A DNA stretch of 64,000 nucleotides from Butyrivibrio sp. M55 (GCF_900116865.1 NZ_FPCD01000011.1:1-64000); one strand, 5' to 3'. Positions 23,244-34,517 are shown, counted from the first letter of the stretch. The notes: a model not told the origin generated them from the sequence alone. Numbers and translations are program-made.

Positions 23244-25856
23244 ATGAAGAAGAATACAGTTTTAAAAGTAATCAGAATTGCACTTGCAACAATGATCACA
23301 GCAACAACAGTAACTGTAAACGTAAGAGCCATGGACGGCGAAGTATTTGAGAATATAGAGAACAATCAGGAAGATACAAACGAAGAAGTTACAAACGAAG
23401 AAGTATACAACGAAGCAGTAAGCGAGGCAGTTGAAGCAGAGACAGTCGCTGAAGAGGCAGTTGAGACGGCAGAAGTTTCTTACGAAGTGGTTGAGTCAAT
23501 CGTAGAAGGAAATGAAGAGGCCGGAATCGAGGCAGTAGATGTTACAGACGGTGGAGCAGTTGCACAGGAAAGCGTTGAAGCTTTTGCAGAAGCAGCAGAA
23601 AATCTTAATGTAGCAGAAAACCTTGGCGAAGCTGTTGTAGAGCTTCAGGCAGTTACAGAAGAGCTTGAAAAGGTTGACGAAGCAGACCGCGCAGCAGATG
23701 AGAGCGCAAAAGAGACGGTTGAAACTGCAACAGCAGCTCAGGAAATTGCTAACAGCGTAGTTAATACAGTTGAAGAGACAAAAGAGCAGGCAAACAGCCT
23801 TATCGATATAATCTCAAGTGAAGATGCAGATGCTGAGCAGGTAAGCGAGGCTATGGACAAGCTTGATCAGATCACAGAAGATGCAAAAGGAAATGTTGAG
23901 GCAAAGAAAGCTACTTTCGAAGCACTTAGCGAAAAGTTCGAGATGGCAAAGAGACAGCTTGAGGGTGCACAGAAAGTATATGAAGAGACAGTAAAGAACC
24001 TTAAGAGCAGCGACAGCAGCGTAAACAGAGCAGCAGAAAAGCTCGAGGAAGCTAAGAAGAATGTAGAAGTTCTTTCAGAGGCTTGCGATAATGCAAAAGA
24101 GGATCTTGAGAAAGAGCAGGCAGCAGTTGAAGATATTCTTGCTAAGAAAGAAATTTCAGACAAGAACAAAGACTGGAAGACACAGGACAAGCTCATGGAG
24201 AGCATTATAAGCGGATATATCATTCCCAACTTTATCGACAAGGATGCAACAAATATCAAGTACACAGAGATGCTTAGAGGATTTGATCGCCAGAACAGTT
24301 CATATACTGTTGTTACATATTTGGATAAGGACAACAACACAGTAAAGCGTTATTTCAACATCGACAGAACAGACAGACAGTTCAAGGAAAACGATCAGTG
24401 GTACAGACTTGGAAGTTCAAGAGAAATCGTAGTGTACGAGAAGCCTGAAGAGGATATCACATCTTCAGTATATCAGAAGAATCACTTCGGAAATAAGAAC
24501 GTAACAAGCCAGTTTAAGGCAGAAGTTAATTCCGGAATGTATGATGTATATTCATTTGATTATGCTGACGGAACAAACGAGTACAAGTGCATCGACGAGC
24601 TTAAGGCCGGAGTAGAGAACGGAGAGATCGAGTTAGTAGACGGTGTTTACTACATGAACGGCACAGCAGCTCGCAAGATCGTTCAGACAACAAGTGGAAA
24701 TGCAAAAGGAATCAGAATTTCAACAAAGGATGATGCAGGACTTAAGGCATTTATCGAAAATGCTTCAAAGCTTGTTGAGAAGTATGAGAAGTACGGAGAG
24801 ATCATAGCTGATACACAGGATAAGATCGAAGTGGCAGCAGATAAGGTTGAGGTTTTAAAGGACGCTATCGATGAAATCGAAGATAACAGAGTAAGAATTT
24901 CAGCAGATATCGTTGCAGAGCTTAGAAATTATGTAAGCGAAGAGGAAATTGAGAGAGTTCTTAACGCAGGATCAACAAAGAAGGCTGTAGAGGTTCTTGA
25001 AGGAATCCTTGCAAATGCAAAAGAGGATCTTGATAATGCGGCAGCAGAGCTTGATGAGCTCATCGAGAAGCGCGAAGAGATCAGAGAGAGCTTAAGTGTT
25101 CAGGAAGAGGAAGTTCTTGCAGAGAACACAGAGGAAGAGGTAGTTGCAGAGATTGCTGAAGAGGCAGTTGCAATCGAGGAAATCGCAGAAGTAGCTGAGG
25201 CTGAAGAGGTAGTTGAGGCTGCAGAAGTAGTTGAGACAGCAGAGATCGCAGAAGTAGCAGAAGTTCCTGCAGTTGCAGCAGTTCCCACAGTAGTTGTACC
25301 CGCTGTTCTTAACAACACAGTAGAGCAGAACATCGAAGGAAAGAGATACGACACAGAGACAGTTGCAAAAGAGACAATCGTAGAGAACGCAGTTGAGACA
25401 GTAGTTGCAACACTTGCAGAGATTTTTGAGAACATAGTTGCACCTGTAGAAACAGCTATCACATCAGAAGAGAATACAACAAGCGAGAACGCAGCACAGA
25501 ACGTTGTAACAGAGAGAAATGGTGCTGCAACACAGGCAAACGTAGAGCAGATCGCAGAGCAGGTTAATGTAGCTTCAGAGGATATGATCGGACAGATTCT
25601 CGGAGCAAAGAGATACAACAAGTACAACAAGGCATTTGAGGAATTCACAAGTGGAATTGTTGGAATGGAGAACAATCAGGCAGCTTTTGCAGGAATCGGA
25701 GCTGTAAAGAATTTAAAGGCTCTTGCTGAGATGGATACAGAGAGCGGAATAAAGATCAACTGGTTATGGCTTCTTATTATCGCAATCCTTCTTATAACAG
25801 ACAAGAAGATTCGCGATGAGCACCAGAAGAAGGTTCAGGAGTTGAGAGCAGCATAA
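23244..25856 (+). CDS. Acidic, coiled-coil secreted protein with C-terminal membrane anchor
   Basis: An 870-residue protein. The N-terminal signal peptide spans about residues 1-29 (cleavage after VRA). It is dominated by Glu/Ala/Val-rich helical and coiled-coil segments (about 35-300 and 490-620), with a globular, aromatic-richer domain in residues about 310-480. A low-complexity Val/Ala/Glu stretch spans about 615-690. Near the C-terminus INWLWLLIIAILLIT forms one transmembrane helix with a short basic tail, so it probably spans from the membrane through the wall. Codon use is very uniform (GCA, GTT, GAA) compared with neighbours, suggesting high expression. A perfect GGAGG precedes the ATG. 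The family is unrecognised. Confidence 0.82.
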   Translation: MKKNTVLKVIRIALATMITATTVTVNVRAMDGEVFENIENNQEDTNEEVTNEEVYNEAVSEAVEAETVAEEAVETAEVSYEVVESIVEGNEEAGIEAVDVTDGGAVAQESVEAFAEAAENLNVAENLGEAVVELQAVTEELEKVDEADRAADESAKETVETATAAQEIANSVVNTVEETKEQANSLIDIISSEDADAEQVSEAMDKLDQITEDAKGNVEAKKATFEALSEKFEMAKRQLEGAQKVYEETVKNLKSSDSSVNRAAEKLEEAKKNVEVLSEACDNAKEDLEKEQAAVEDILAKKEISDKNKDWKTQDKLMESIISGYIIPNFIDKDATNIKYTEMLRGFDRQNSSYTVVTYLDKDNNTVKRYFNIDRTDRQFKENDQWYRLGSSREIVVYEKPEEDITSSVYQKNHFGNKNVTSQFKAEVNSGMYDVYSFDYADGTNEYKCIDELKAGVENGEIELVDGVYYMNGTAARKIVQTTSGNAKGIRISTKDDAGLKAFIENASKLVEKYEKYGEIIADTQDKIEVAADKVEVLKDAIDEIEDNRVRISADIVAELRNYVSEEEIERVLNAGSTKKAVEVLEGILANAKEDLDNAAAELDELIEKREEIRESLSVQEEEVLAENTEEEVVAEIAEEAVAIEEIAEVAEAEEVVEAAEVVETAEIAEVAEVPAVAAVPTVVVPAVLNNTVEQNIEGKRYDTETVAKETIVENAVETVVATLAEIFENIVAPVETAITSEENTTSENAAQNVVTERNGAATQANVEQIAEQVNVASEDMIGQILGAKRYNKYNKAFEEFTSGIVGMENNQAAFAGIGAVKNLKALAEMDTESGIKINWLWLLIIAILLITDKKIRDEHQKKVQELRAA

Positions 25857-25882
25857 AACAAATTCAAATATGAAATATAAAA

Positions 25883-25906
25883 AAGCGGGTCCTTAGGGAT
25901 CCGCTT
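25883..25906 (-). terminator. Terminator overlapping the stop codon of the minus-strand gene
   Basis: AAGCGGGTCC (25883-25892) and GGATCCGCTT (25897-25906) form a 10-bp stem with one G-U pair and a TTAG loop, followed on the minus strand by six T. The stop codon of the 97-residue gene lies in the stem. It may also serve the convergent coiled-coil gene. Confidence 0.8.
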
Positions 25907-26198
25907 ATTCTGTCATATCTGTCGGAGCAACTATCATGTTTATTGCTTCTTTTGCGACTTCATAAATCGAAGCCATCTGTTTTACATTCTCGTCGTCAAT
26001 TTCGGCAAGGCGTCTGTATTGTGAATTGAAGTAAGCGCTTGCCTGTTCAATGGTGGTACGGGAAATAATGTGGCCGTTACAGTACATTGTTCCGGTTTCT
26101 GCATTATATTTGCCGGATGTACCACGTGCTTTTTGTGCATCGCCAACGCCCATGGACTTTGCAAGTGAATGAATGAGATCTTCTCTTTCGTTTGCCAT
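25905..26198 (-). CDS. Hypothetical protein, 97 residues
   Basis: A soluble 97-residue protein (MANEREDLIHSLAKSMGVGD...) with mixed helical character and no recognised domain. GGAGGG lies eight bases before the ATG at 26198, which I prefer over an ATG at 26216 that precedes this site. It sits alone between the coiled-coil gene and glpK, with its own terminator. Function unknown. Confidence 0.72.
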   Translation of the reverse strand: MANEREDLIHSLAKSMGVGDAQKARGTSGKYNAETGTMYCNGHIISRTTIEQASAYFNSQYRRLAEIDDENVKQMASIYEVAKEAINMIVAPTDMTE

Positions 26199-26375
26199 AA
26201 TACTCGCCCTCCCCATATTCGTTTGTTCCTTTCTAAATTATATCTTATTTAACAGTATTTACACAATACCGCAGCTTTTTAAGTATAATTGAATTAATAG
26301 ATTTTTACAATGATATAGTTATCAAAAAAACAGGAATATATGTTGATAATTGAGATTGCACATAAGGAGGAATGA

Positions 26376-27881
<1,506 letters not shown>

Positions 27882-27905
27882 TTCTTTGCAAAAAGGAGAA
27901 TGGCT

Positions 27906-29354
27906 ATGTACGATGTGGTGATAATAGGTGCAGGCGTGACCGGAGCCGCTGTTGCATGGAAACTTGCAGAATACGATATAAAAACTTGCGCTTTGGAAAA
28001 GTGCAGTGACGTGTGCGAAGGTACATCTAAAGCCAATTCGGCTATAATACACGCCGGCTATGATGCTGAACCGGGCTCTTTAAAGGCAAAGCTCAATGTA
28101 AGAGGAAATGAGATGATGGATGAGCTTTGCGAGGATCTGGATATTCCTTTTAAACGCATAGGTTCTCTGGTTGTATGCATTTACAAGGATGCATTGCCGG
28201 GGCTTAAAGAGCTTTGTGAGAGAGGTGAAAAAAACGGAGTAAAAGGCCTAAAGCTACTATCAAGAGAAGAAGCTTTTTTGACAGAACCGAATCTATCAGA
28301 TGAGACGCAGGGAGCGCTTTTTGCCCCGAGTGCGGGGATAATCTGCCCTTTTGAGCTTAATATCGCAATGGCAGAGATTGCTTCGATGAACGGAGTAGAG
28401 TTTAAGCTAAATACGGAAGTTCAGGATATCAAAAAAGACAGTGACGGCAATTTCCGGATTTTTACAAATAACGGAGAGTACAAGGCAAGATATGTGGTAA
28501 ACGCAGCCGGAGTGTACGCCGACGTTATTCACAACATGGTAAGTTCCAAGAAAATGCACATAACTCAGAGGCGTGGGGACTATTGCCTTCTTGATAAGCA
28601 GGCGGGAGCACATGTAAATCATGTTATTTTCCCCCAGCCCACAGAACTTGGAAAAGGCGTACTTGTTGCGCCTACGGTTCATGGCAATCTGATTGTCGGA
28701 CCGACAGCAATTGAGACGGAAGATAAAGAAGGAACTGCGACGACAGCGCAAGGAATCAGTGAACTTACGCAAAAAGCAGGAAATCATGTAAAAAATATTC
28801 CGATGAATAAAGTCATAACGTCTTTTGCAGGCCTTCGTGCGCATGAAGACAACAATGATTTTATTATTGAAGAGGTAAGCGATGTTCCGGGATTTATAGA
28901 TTGTGCAGGCATAGAGTCTCCCGGGCTTACAAGCTGTCCCGCAATAGGCGAGACAGTCTGCGATATCTTAAAGGAGCTTATGAATTTCAAGAAAAAAGAA
29001 AATATTATCACCAAGAGAAAAGGCGTAAGAAGGACAGAAAGTCTTTCCACAGAAGAGATGAATGCTCTTATAAAGGAAAATCCCGCTTACGGCAATGTGA
29101 TATGCAGATGCGAATCCATAACGGAGGGCGAGATAATTGATGCCATACACAGGCCGCTTGGCGCACGGACTCTCGATGGAATAAAGAGAAGGACAAGAGC
29201 CGGAATGGGAAGATGTCAGGCCGGATTTTGTATGCCGAGGACCATGGAGATACTCGCAAGAGAACTGGGACTTTCGTATGAAGATATCACAAAGTCCGGA
29301 GGTGATTCGAACATTGTGGCTGCGAGAACCAAGGGGGAGGTGAAAAGACCATGA
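27906..29354 (+). CDS. glpA: GlpA-like FAD-dependent glycerol-3-phosphate dehydrogenase with BFD-type domain
   Basis: A 482-residue flavoprotein. DVVIIGAGVTGAAVAW is the dinucleotide-binding motif, followed by a DAO-type oxidoreductase domain to about residue 370. A C-terminal BFD-like [2Fe-2S] region has cysteines in CRC and GRCQAGFC. Firmicutes proteins of this type (often annotated GlpA or glycerol-3-phosphate dehydrogenase) act with a GlpB-like FAD protein and a DUF1667 protein. I prefer the ATG at 27906 because AGGAG sits seven bases before it; the ATG at 27900 would be nearly touching that site. It follows glpK by 24 bases and overlaps the next gene by four. Confidence 0.87.
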   Translation: MYDVVIIGAGVTGAAVAWKLAEYDIKTCALEKCSDVCEGTSKANSAIIHAGYDAEPGSLKAKLNVRGNEMMDELCEDLDIPFKRIGSLVVCIYKDALPGLKELCERGEKNGVKGLKLLSREEAFLTEPNLSDETQGALFAPSAGIICPFELNIAMAEIASMNGVEFKLNTEVQDIKKDSDGNFRIFTNNGEYKARYVVNAAGVYADVIHNMVSSKKMHITQRRGDYCLLDKQAGAHVNHVIFPQPTELGKGVLVAPTVHGNLIVGPTAIETEDKEGTATTAQGISELTQKAGNHVKNIPMNKVITSFAGLRAHEDNNDFIIEEVSDVPGFIDCAGIESPGLTSCPAIGETVCDILKELMNFKKKENIITKRKGVRRTESLSTEEMNALIKENPAYGNVICRCESITEGEIIDAIHRPLGARTLDGIKRRTRAGMGRCQAGFCMPRTMEILARELGLSYEDITKSGGDSNIVAARTKGEVKRP

Positions 29355-30619
29355 AGTCATACGATATAGTTATTGTCGGAGGCGGCCCTGCAGGTCTTGC
29401 CGCAGCAGTAGCCGCTAAAGAAGCGGGAAATGATAATATCCTGATCCTTGAAAGAGACAAAGAACTTGGGGGTATCTTGAATCAGTGCATTCACAACGGA
29501 TTTGGTCTGCACACCTTCAGGGAGGAACTTACAGGCCCTGAGTATGCCGACAGGTTCAAGAAGAAAGTATCAGACCTAGGAATAGACTATAAACTTGGAA
29601 CCATGGTCATGAATATAGACCGCGACAGAACCGTTACTGCCTTGAACAGAGAAGACGGTATGTTTACGATACATGCAAAGGCGGTTATCCTGGCTATGGG
29701 ATGCAGGGAGAGAGCAAGAGGAGCGCTTAATATACCCGGATTCCGTCCTGCGGGGATCTTTTCGGCAGGATGCGCGCAGCGCCTTGTAAATATTGAAGGA
29801 TATATGCCGGGAAAAGAAGTTGTCATCCTCGGATCGGGCGATATCGGACTTATCATGGCCAGAAGAATGACGCTCGAAGGAGCGAAGGTCAAGGTTGTAG
29901 CAGAACTCATGCCATATTCGGGTGGCCTTAAGAGAAATATCGTGCAGTGTCTTGATGACTATGGGATTCCGCTTAAGCTCTCGCACACGGTCGTTGATAT
30001 TGAGGGAAAAGAGCATATTAAGGCGGTCACTATAGCAAAGGTGGGACCTGACAGAAAACCGATTCCCGGAACGGAAGAGAGATATACATGCGATACACTT
30101 CTTTTATCGTGCGGGCTTATACCCGAAAATGAGCTGTCTGTTTCTGCGGGAATAGAGATGAGCCCTGTGACCGGAGGGCCCGTAGTTAATGAGTCGCTTG
30201 AGACAAACATCCCCGGAATCTTTGCTTGCGGTAATGTGCTTCATGTGCACGACCTTGTTGATTATGTTTCGGAAGAAGCGATGAGAGCGGGGCAGAATGC
30301 GGTTAAATATATAAATGAAGGCTGCAGAGCCGGAAATACAGCCGGAGATATTGAAATCGTTGCGGAAAGCGGAGCGAGATATACCGTACCCAAGACCATA
30401 GATTTTGGCAGAATGGAAGATATTTTGACCGTAAGATTCAGAGTGGGAGATGTGTACAAAGATTCTTATGTGTCGGTATATTTTGACGATGAAAGAGTCG
30501 TTCACAATAAAAAGCGCATAATGTCTCCGGGTGAGATGGAGCAGATTGTTCTAAAAAAAGATGAGCTGATTAAAAGAAGTAATCTAAAGAGAATAACTGT
30601 ACGGATTGAAAGTGAATAA
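29351..30619 (+). CDS. GlpB-like NAD(P)/FAD-dependent oxidoreductase
   Basis: A 422-residue pyridine-nucleotide-disulfide-type flavoprotein. It shows IVIVGGGPAGLAAAVAAKEAG at the N-terminus, VVILGSGDIGLIMARRM for NAD(P) near residue 160, and GIFACGNVLHVHDLVDYVSEEA for FAD near residue 295. An ATGA overlap with the preceding gene indicates translational coupling. It probably channels electrons from glycerol 3-phosphate oxidation, as in Firmicutes glpK-glpA-glpB-DUF1667 clusters. Its usual third partner is not adjacent here but lies at 36131. A terminator follows. Confidence 0.88.
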   Translation: MKSYDIVIVGGGPAGLAAAVAAKEAGNDNILILERDKELGGILNQCIHNGFGLHTFREELTGPEYADRFKKKVSDLGIDYKLGTMVMNIDRDRTVTALNREDGMFTIHAKAVILAMGCRERARGALNIPGFRPAGIFSAGCAQRLVNIEGYMPGKEVVILGSGDIGLIMARRMTLEGAKVKVVAELMPYSGGLKRNIVQCLDDYGIPLKLSHTVVDIEGKEHIKAVTIAKVGPDRKPIPGTEERYTCDTLLLSCGLIPENELSVSAGIEMSPVTGGPVVNESLETNIPGIFACGNVLHVHDLVDYVSEEAMRAGQNAVKYINEGCRAGNTAGDIEIVAESGARYTVPKTIDFGRMEDILTVRFRVGDVYKDSYVSVYFDDERVVHNKKRIMSPGEMEQIVLKKDELIKRSNLKRITVRIESE

Positions 30620-30631
30620 GGATGCCACAAA

Positions 30632-30664
30632 AAAGAACAGGCGGAGAATCACCGCTTGTTCTTT
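30632..30664 (+). terminator. Terminator of the glycerol operon
   Basis: AAAGAACAGGCGG (30632-30644) pairs with CCGCTTGTTCTTT (30652-30664), 13 bp with one G-U pair and a 7-base loop, followed by a T-rich sequence. Confidence 0.82.
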
Positions 30665-30765
30665 CTTTATGGGATTTCTTGATGATTTTGTTGCTTTAAT
30701 GCTTTATAATAGTAAATTGTGTTTGTTCGATACAGGCTATTTACATGGAGAAAGGGGAAAACAAA

Positions 30766-31629
30766 ATGACAAATAAGACAATTGATAAGAAAAATGCGCT
30801 TAAACTGATGGGGGTATTGATAGTCATGCTGATCGTAGGATATGGCTTGGATATAGGTGTTGGGGTAGTTGCGGCAACTGCAGGTATTTCTGCTCCGTTT
30901 ATAGTTTATTCGTTGGCACTTTACATTCCGATGATTGCAATCGCATTCTTATATTTGCGCAAAAAGGGCGATAATTTATGGAAGGAATGTGGATTTAATA
31001 AGATTAAGGTAAGTACGTTTTTTCTTACAATTCTACTTACAGTTGTTGCTTATCCTATGGTAATGTTTACAAATGTTTTTTCACAGCTTTTTACCAAGAA
31101 TACAATGGCGCAGGCTACTGATGCTATGATTGGTGATACACCGGTGCTTTACATGATTGCGATGGCAATACTGGCTCCTGTCTGTGAAGAAATTTTGCTT
31201 AGAGGATTTTTTCATAACAGATTAAAGAAGTTTGTTCCTTTCACGGCTGCGGCAATTTTGTCAGGATTTTGGTTTGGAGTGTTTCATCTTAATATCAACC
31301 AGTTCTGCTATGCGTGGGTATTGGGAATAATTTTTGCTTATGTTAACAGGGCAAGCGGAAGTATTTTTACATCGATGACCATGCATTTTGTCGTTAATTC
31401 TTTTGGTGGCGTTATGCTGTATATTCAAAATGCTTTTTACAAGAGTCAGGGGAAGGAGTTTGCAGAGGTTGCGGAGAGCGCGAGGTCTGACAGTAAACAG
31501 ATGATCACGCTCATTATTGTGACAGGTATTTTGTCTGGCGGATCTTTTTTCCTTACAAGAATTATTATCAAAGCAATTGCAAAGCGTGAAGGAAATGATG
31601 TTGAAGCAGTTAATGACAGTGCTGCTTAA
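30766..31629 (+). CDS. CPBP-family intramembrane glutamic protease
   Basis: A 287-residue membrane protein with about eight hydrophobic segments. The CPBP (CAAX protease/bacteriocin-processing) motifs are all present: EEILLRG (catalytic Glu pair and Arg), FGVFH, and HFVVNS. These proteins cleave prenylated-type or small-peptide substrates in the membrane and often give bacteriocin immunity. I chose the ATG at 30766, eight bases after AGGGG; an ATG at 30745 lacks a site. It is followed after 36 bases by an ABC ATPase and a NatB-CPBP fusion. Confidence 0.88.
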   Translation: MTNKTIDKKNALKLMGVLIVMLIVGYGLDIGVGVVAATAGISAPFIVYSLALYIPMIAIAFLYLRKKGDNLWKECGFNKIKVSTFFLTILLTVVAYPMVMFTNVFSQLFTKNTMAQATDAMIGDTPVLYMIAMAILAPVCEEILLRGFFHNRLKKFVPFTAAAILSGFWFGVFHLNINQFCYAWVLGIIFAYVNRASGSIFTSMTMHFVVNSFGGVMLYIQNAFYKSQGKEFAEVAESARSDSKQMITLIIVTGILSGGSFFLTRIIIKAIAKREGNDVEAVNDSAA

Positions 31630-31665
31630 GAATATTTTACTTAAAAGAAGACAGAAGGGGCAAAT

Positions 31666-32436
31666 ATGATCAGAGCAAAAAATCTTGTAAAAACATTTAC
31701 CAAAACAGTTCAGAAGAATAAAAAGGTTGAGTTTAATGCGGTTGACGGTATTTCCTTTGAGGCTGAAAAAGGAGAGATAGTGGGGCTTCTCGGACCGAAC
31801 GGTGCAGGAAAGACTACGCTTCTTAGGATGCTCGCGGGTCTTATGACTCCAACGGGCGGAGAAGTATCTGTTACGGCAGGAAGCGGTGAGATAACAGGAA
31901 ATGAAGAGCTTAAAAGGCATATCGGTTATATGTCAGCCAATACAAAGCTCTATGGAAGATTTTCTGCAAGAGAGATCCTTAAGTTTTACGGACAGGTCTA
32001 CGGGATGGAAGATGCGGATATAGACAGACGAACAGATGAGATAATAAAAGTTTTGAATATGGGTAAGTTTGCCGACAACAGGATTGACAGGCTCTCTACA
32101 GGTCAGGTGCAGAGAACTTCCATTTCCAGGTGCCTTATTCATGACCCCGAAATATATATATTCGATGAGCCTACACTGGGACTTGATATACTCAGCTCAT
32201 CCGCGATCATAGATTTTATGTTGGCGGAAAAAGAAAAGGGCAAGACGGTAATTTATTCGACACATTACATGGAAGAAGCGGAATATCTGTGCGACAGGAT
32301 AGTCATGATACACGAGGGAAAGGTTGTATGTAATGATTCGCCCGATAATCTAAAGAAGGAAACAGGATCACAGAATTTAAGAGAAGTGTTTAGAAAGCTG
32401 ATAGAAAACAAGATGGAGAGTGCGGCAAATGAATAA
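31666..32436 (+). CDS. natA: NatA-like ABC transporter ATPase
   Basis: A 256-residue cytosolic ATPase. It has Walker A (GPNGAGKTT), Q-loop region (SANTKLYGRFS), signature (LSTGQVQR, a variant of LSGGQ), Walker B (IYIFDEPTLGLD) and the H-switch (STHYMEE). Together with the next gene it resembles the NatAB sodium/antimicrobial exporter type. AAGGGGC precedes the ATG. It overlaps the permease gene by eight bases. The gene symbol reflects the best family match; the transported compound is unknown. Confidence 0.85.
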   Translation: MIRAKNLVKTFTKTVQKNKKVEFNAVDGISFEAEKGEIVGLLGPNGAGKTTLLRMLAGLMTPTGGEVSVTAGSGEITGNEELKRHIGYMSANTKLYGRFSAREILKFYGQVYGMEDADIDRRTDEIIKVLNMGKFADNRIDRLSTGQVQRTSISRCLIHDPEIYIFDEPTLGLDILSSSAIIDFMLAEKEKGKTVIYSTHYMEEAEYLCDRIVMIHEGKVVCNDSPDNLKKETGSQNLREVFRKLIENKMESAANE

Positions 32437-34486
32437 TAAACTGAAGATTTTTAAAACACTGTTTTTAAAAGAATTACGTGATGTTCTAAGAGATAAAAAG
32501 GCGATAATGATGATGGTTCTGGTTCCCGTGGTCGTATATCCGCTTATTGTGCTGGGATCGCTTATGGTAACGAATATTCTTGCGGATGACAAAGATACGA
32601 CATACGACATTACCGTATATAATGAGAGTACCGGACTTGATGCCAGGAATCTTGAAAATATCTTAAAAGAAAATGCCGTTGAAACGAATGAAGAAGACGG
32701 TAGCAAAGAGCAGTTATACAATGTGGTCTTTAATGTATCAGATACGAAGATAAGCGAAGATCAATGTAAAGACATGATAGGTGATAAGAATCTCGATGTA
32801 TATCTTGAAATTGCCGATAACGGCGAAAAAGTAGAGGTTAAAGCTTTTTACATGGAATCCGTAAATGAGTCTTCAGAGGCAATGGACAAGGTCAGAAGAG
32901 CCGTTGATGACATCTCTGACGGAATTGTTGAAGAGAATGTAGAAAAAGCAGGGCTTGATACAGACAGTTTTTTGAATCCCATCTCTTTTGAGAAAAAGGG
33001 ACTTTCCAGCAGTGAACAGATTGCAGGACAAATACTCGGAATGATATTGCCGATGATGATAGTTTTATCAATACTTATAAGTGTCATGCATCCGAGTATA
33101 GATCTGACTGCCGGTGAAAAAGAGAGAGGAACTCTTGAGACTCTTTTGATGCTCCCTGTTTCGGGCAAATATATAGTTATGGCAAAAACTCTCACAGCGG
33201 CATTGTGCGGAGTGGTTACGGCAATCCTTAATATATTGTCGATGTCTGTTGTCTTCGGTGTTATGTTTGAGCAGCTCAAGGCGTCCGGAATGATGGACGG
33301 GGTAAATATAGATTTTTCATCTTTCATTTCGGCAATGTTACTTACGTTTCCCGTTATAATCGTAACTGCATTGTTTATGAGTGCGATCTTCATGTGTTTT
33401 ACATGTTTTGCAAAATCATACAAAGAAGCAAACAGCTATATGTCACCTGTAATGATGGTGCTTATGTTTCTTGCCTACGGTTCTATGATACCTACCGTTG
33501 AACTCAACCAATATGTTGCGGTTGTTCCGGTACTTAACGTATCTATCCTTTTGAGGGATGCACTGAATTTTAAGCTTGATTATGCGATTCTTCTTTTGGT
33601 TCTGTGCAGCATGGTATTGTATTCGGTTTTGGCGATACTGTTTCTGTCCAAAGCATATAACAGCGAGAATCTTTTGTTTGGTGACGGAAAAAATGCAATT
33701 TCTCTTTTTGAAAAGAGAAGCAATATAAAGAAAGGCATGTCTGTAACAATCGGTGATGCATGCTTTATTTATCCCTTTGTTATATTGGTCTACCTTTTGT
33801 TTGGAACACTGATTCAGGCAAAATATGAATTGGTGGGACTTCCTATAAGCCAGTTTTTGATACTGGTAGGTATACCGCTTGCCTTCTTTGTATATGCAAA
33901 GAAAGATATAAAGAAGGTGTACAGCTTTAATAAGTGCAAGCCGCTTAGTTTGGTTGGTGGTGTAATTACAGGAATCGGCGCATTTTTTGTGGCGGCAATT
34001 CTTGGAGATATTATTATGAAGGTGACCGGAATAACGGTTAATGAAGGGCTTTCCGATACGCTTACGGGATTCTTTTCGCATAATGTGATCGCGGCGGTTT
34101 TATGCGTGGCGCTTACTCCTGCAATAGCGGAAGAGATGTTGTTTAGGGGAATTGTGTTCAGTGCATTAAAAGATAAGGTAAAACCTGTTTGTTCGGTATT
34201 GATTGTTTCGGTGTTGTTTGGACTGTTCCATATGGATCTGCTTAAGTTCTTTACGACAGGAGCTCTTGGAGCAATTCTTTGCCTTACAGTGTATTTTGGC
34301 GGAAGCATATTCCCTTCGATGCTTGCACATTTTATGGTGAATTCTATTTCGGTTATTATGGCAAAGTATGCAACTGAGCAGATGATTAATACATTAAATG
34401 AGCCTATATTCGGTATTATCGGATTTGGGCTTGTGGTTATCGGATTATTTATTGTGAAGAATTCAAATAAGAAAAGTTCTTTTTAG
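32429..34486 (+). CDS. NatB-like ABC permease fused to a CPBP protease domain
   Basis: A 685-residue membrane protein. Residues about 1-410 form an ABC-2 permease: LKELRDVLRDKKAIMMM, a large external loop at residues about 50-200, then TAGEKERGTLETLLMLPVSG and further membrane helices. Residues about 450-685 are a second membrane module with the CPBP motifs EEMLFRG, FGLFHMD and HFMVNS. The protein therefore couples an exporter permease to an intramembrane protease. The ATG at 32429 overlaps the ATPase gene by eight bases; an upstream GTG at 32420 is less likely. Substrates are unknown. Confidence 0.87.
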   Translation: MNNKLKIFKTLFLKELRDVLRDKKAIMMMVLVPVVVYPLIVLGSLMVTNILADDKDTTYDITVYNESTGLDARNLENILKENAVETNEEDGSKEQLYNVVFNVSDTKISEDQCKDMIGDKNLDVYLEIADNGEKVEVKAFYMESVNESSEAMDKVRRAVDDISDGIVEENVEKAGLDTDSFLNPISFEKKGLSSSEQIAGQILGMILPMMIVLSILISVMHPSIDLTAGEKERGTLETLLMLPVSGKYIVMAKTLTAALCGVVTAILNILSMSVVFGVMFEQLKASGMMDGVNIDFSSFISAMLLTFPVIIVTALFMSAIFMCFTCFAKSYKEANSYMSPVMMVLMFLAYGSMIPTVELNQYVAVVPVLNVSILLRDALNFKLDYAILLLVLCSMVLYSVLAILFLSKAYNSENLLFGDGKNAISLFEKRSNIKKGMSVTIGDACFIYPFVILVYLLFGTLIQAKYELVGLPISQFLILVGIPLAFFVYAKKDIKKVYSFNKCKPLSLVGGVITGIGAFFVAAILGDIIMKVTGITVNEGLSDTLTGFFSHNVIAAVLCVALTPAIAEEMLFRGIVFSALKDKVKPVCSVLIVSVLFGLFHMDLLKFFTTGALGAILCLTVYFGGSIFPSMLAHFMVNSISVIMAKYATEQMINTLNEPIFGIIGFGLVVIGLFIVKNSNKKSSF

Positions 34487-34517
34487 AATAATTTAATATT
34501 CGAAATAACGTTATTCA

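Noticed and set aside
26258..26289. TTTACA and TATAAT upstream of glpK
   Set aside because: The spacer is 20 bases, too long for a confident sigma-A promoter, and no catabolite-repression site could be recognised with it.
31261..31920. 219-residue minus-strand ORF
   Set aside because: Covers the end of the CPBP gene and the start of the ABC ATPase gene on the other strand; composition is that of a shadow frame.
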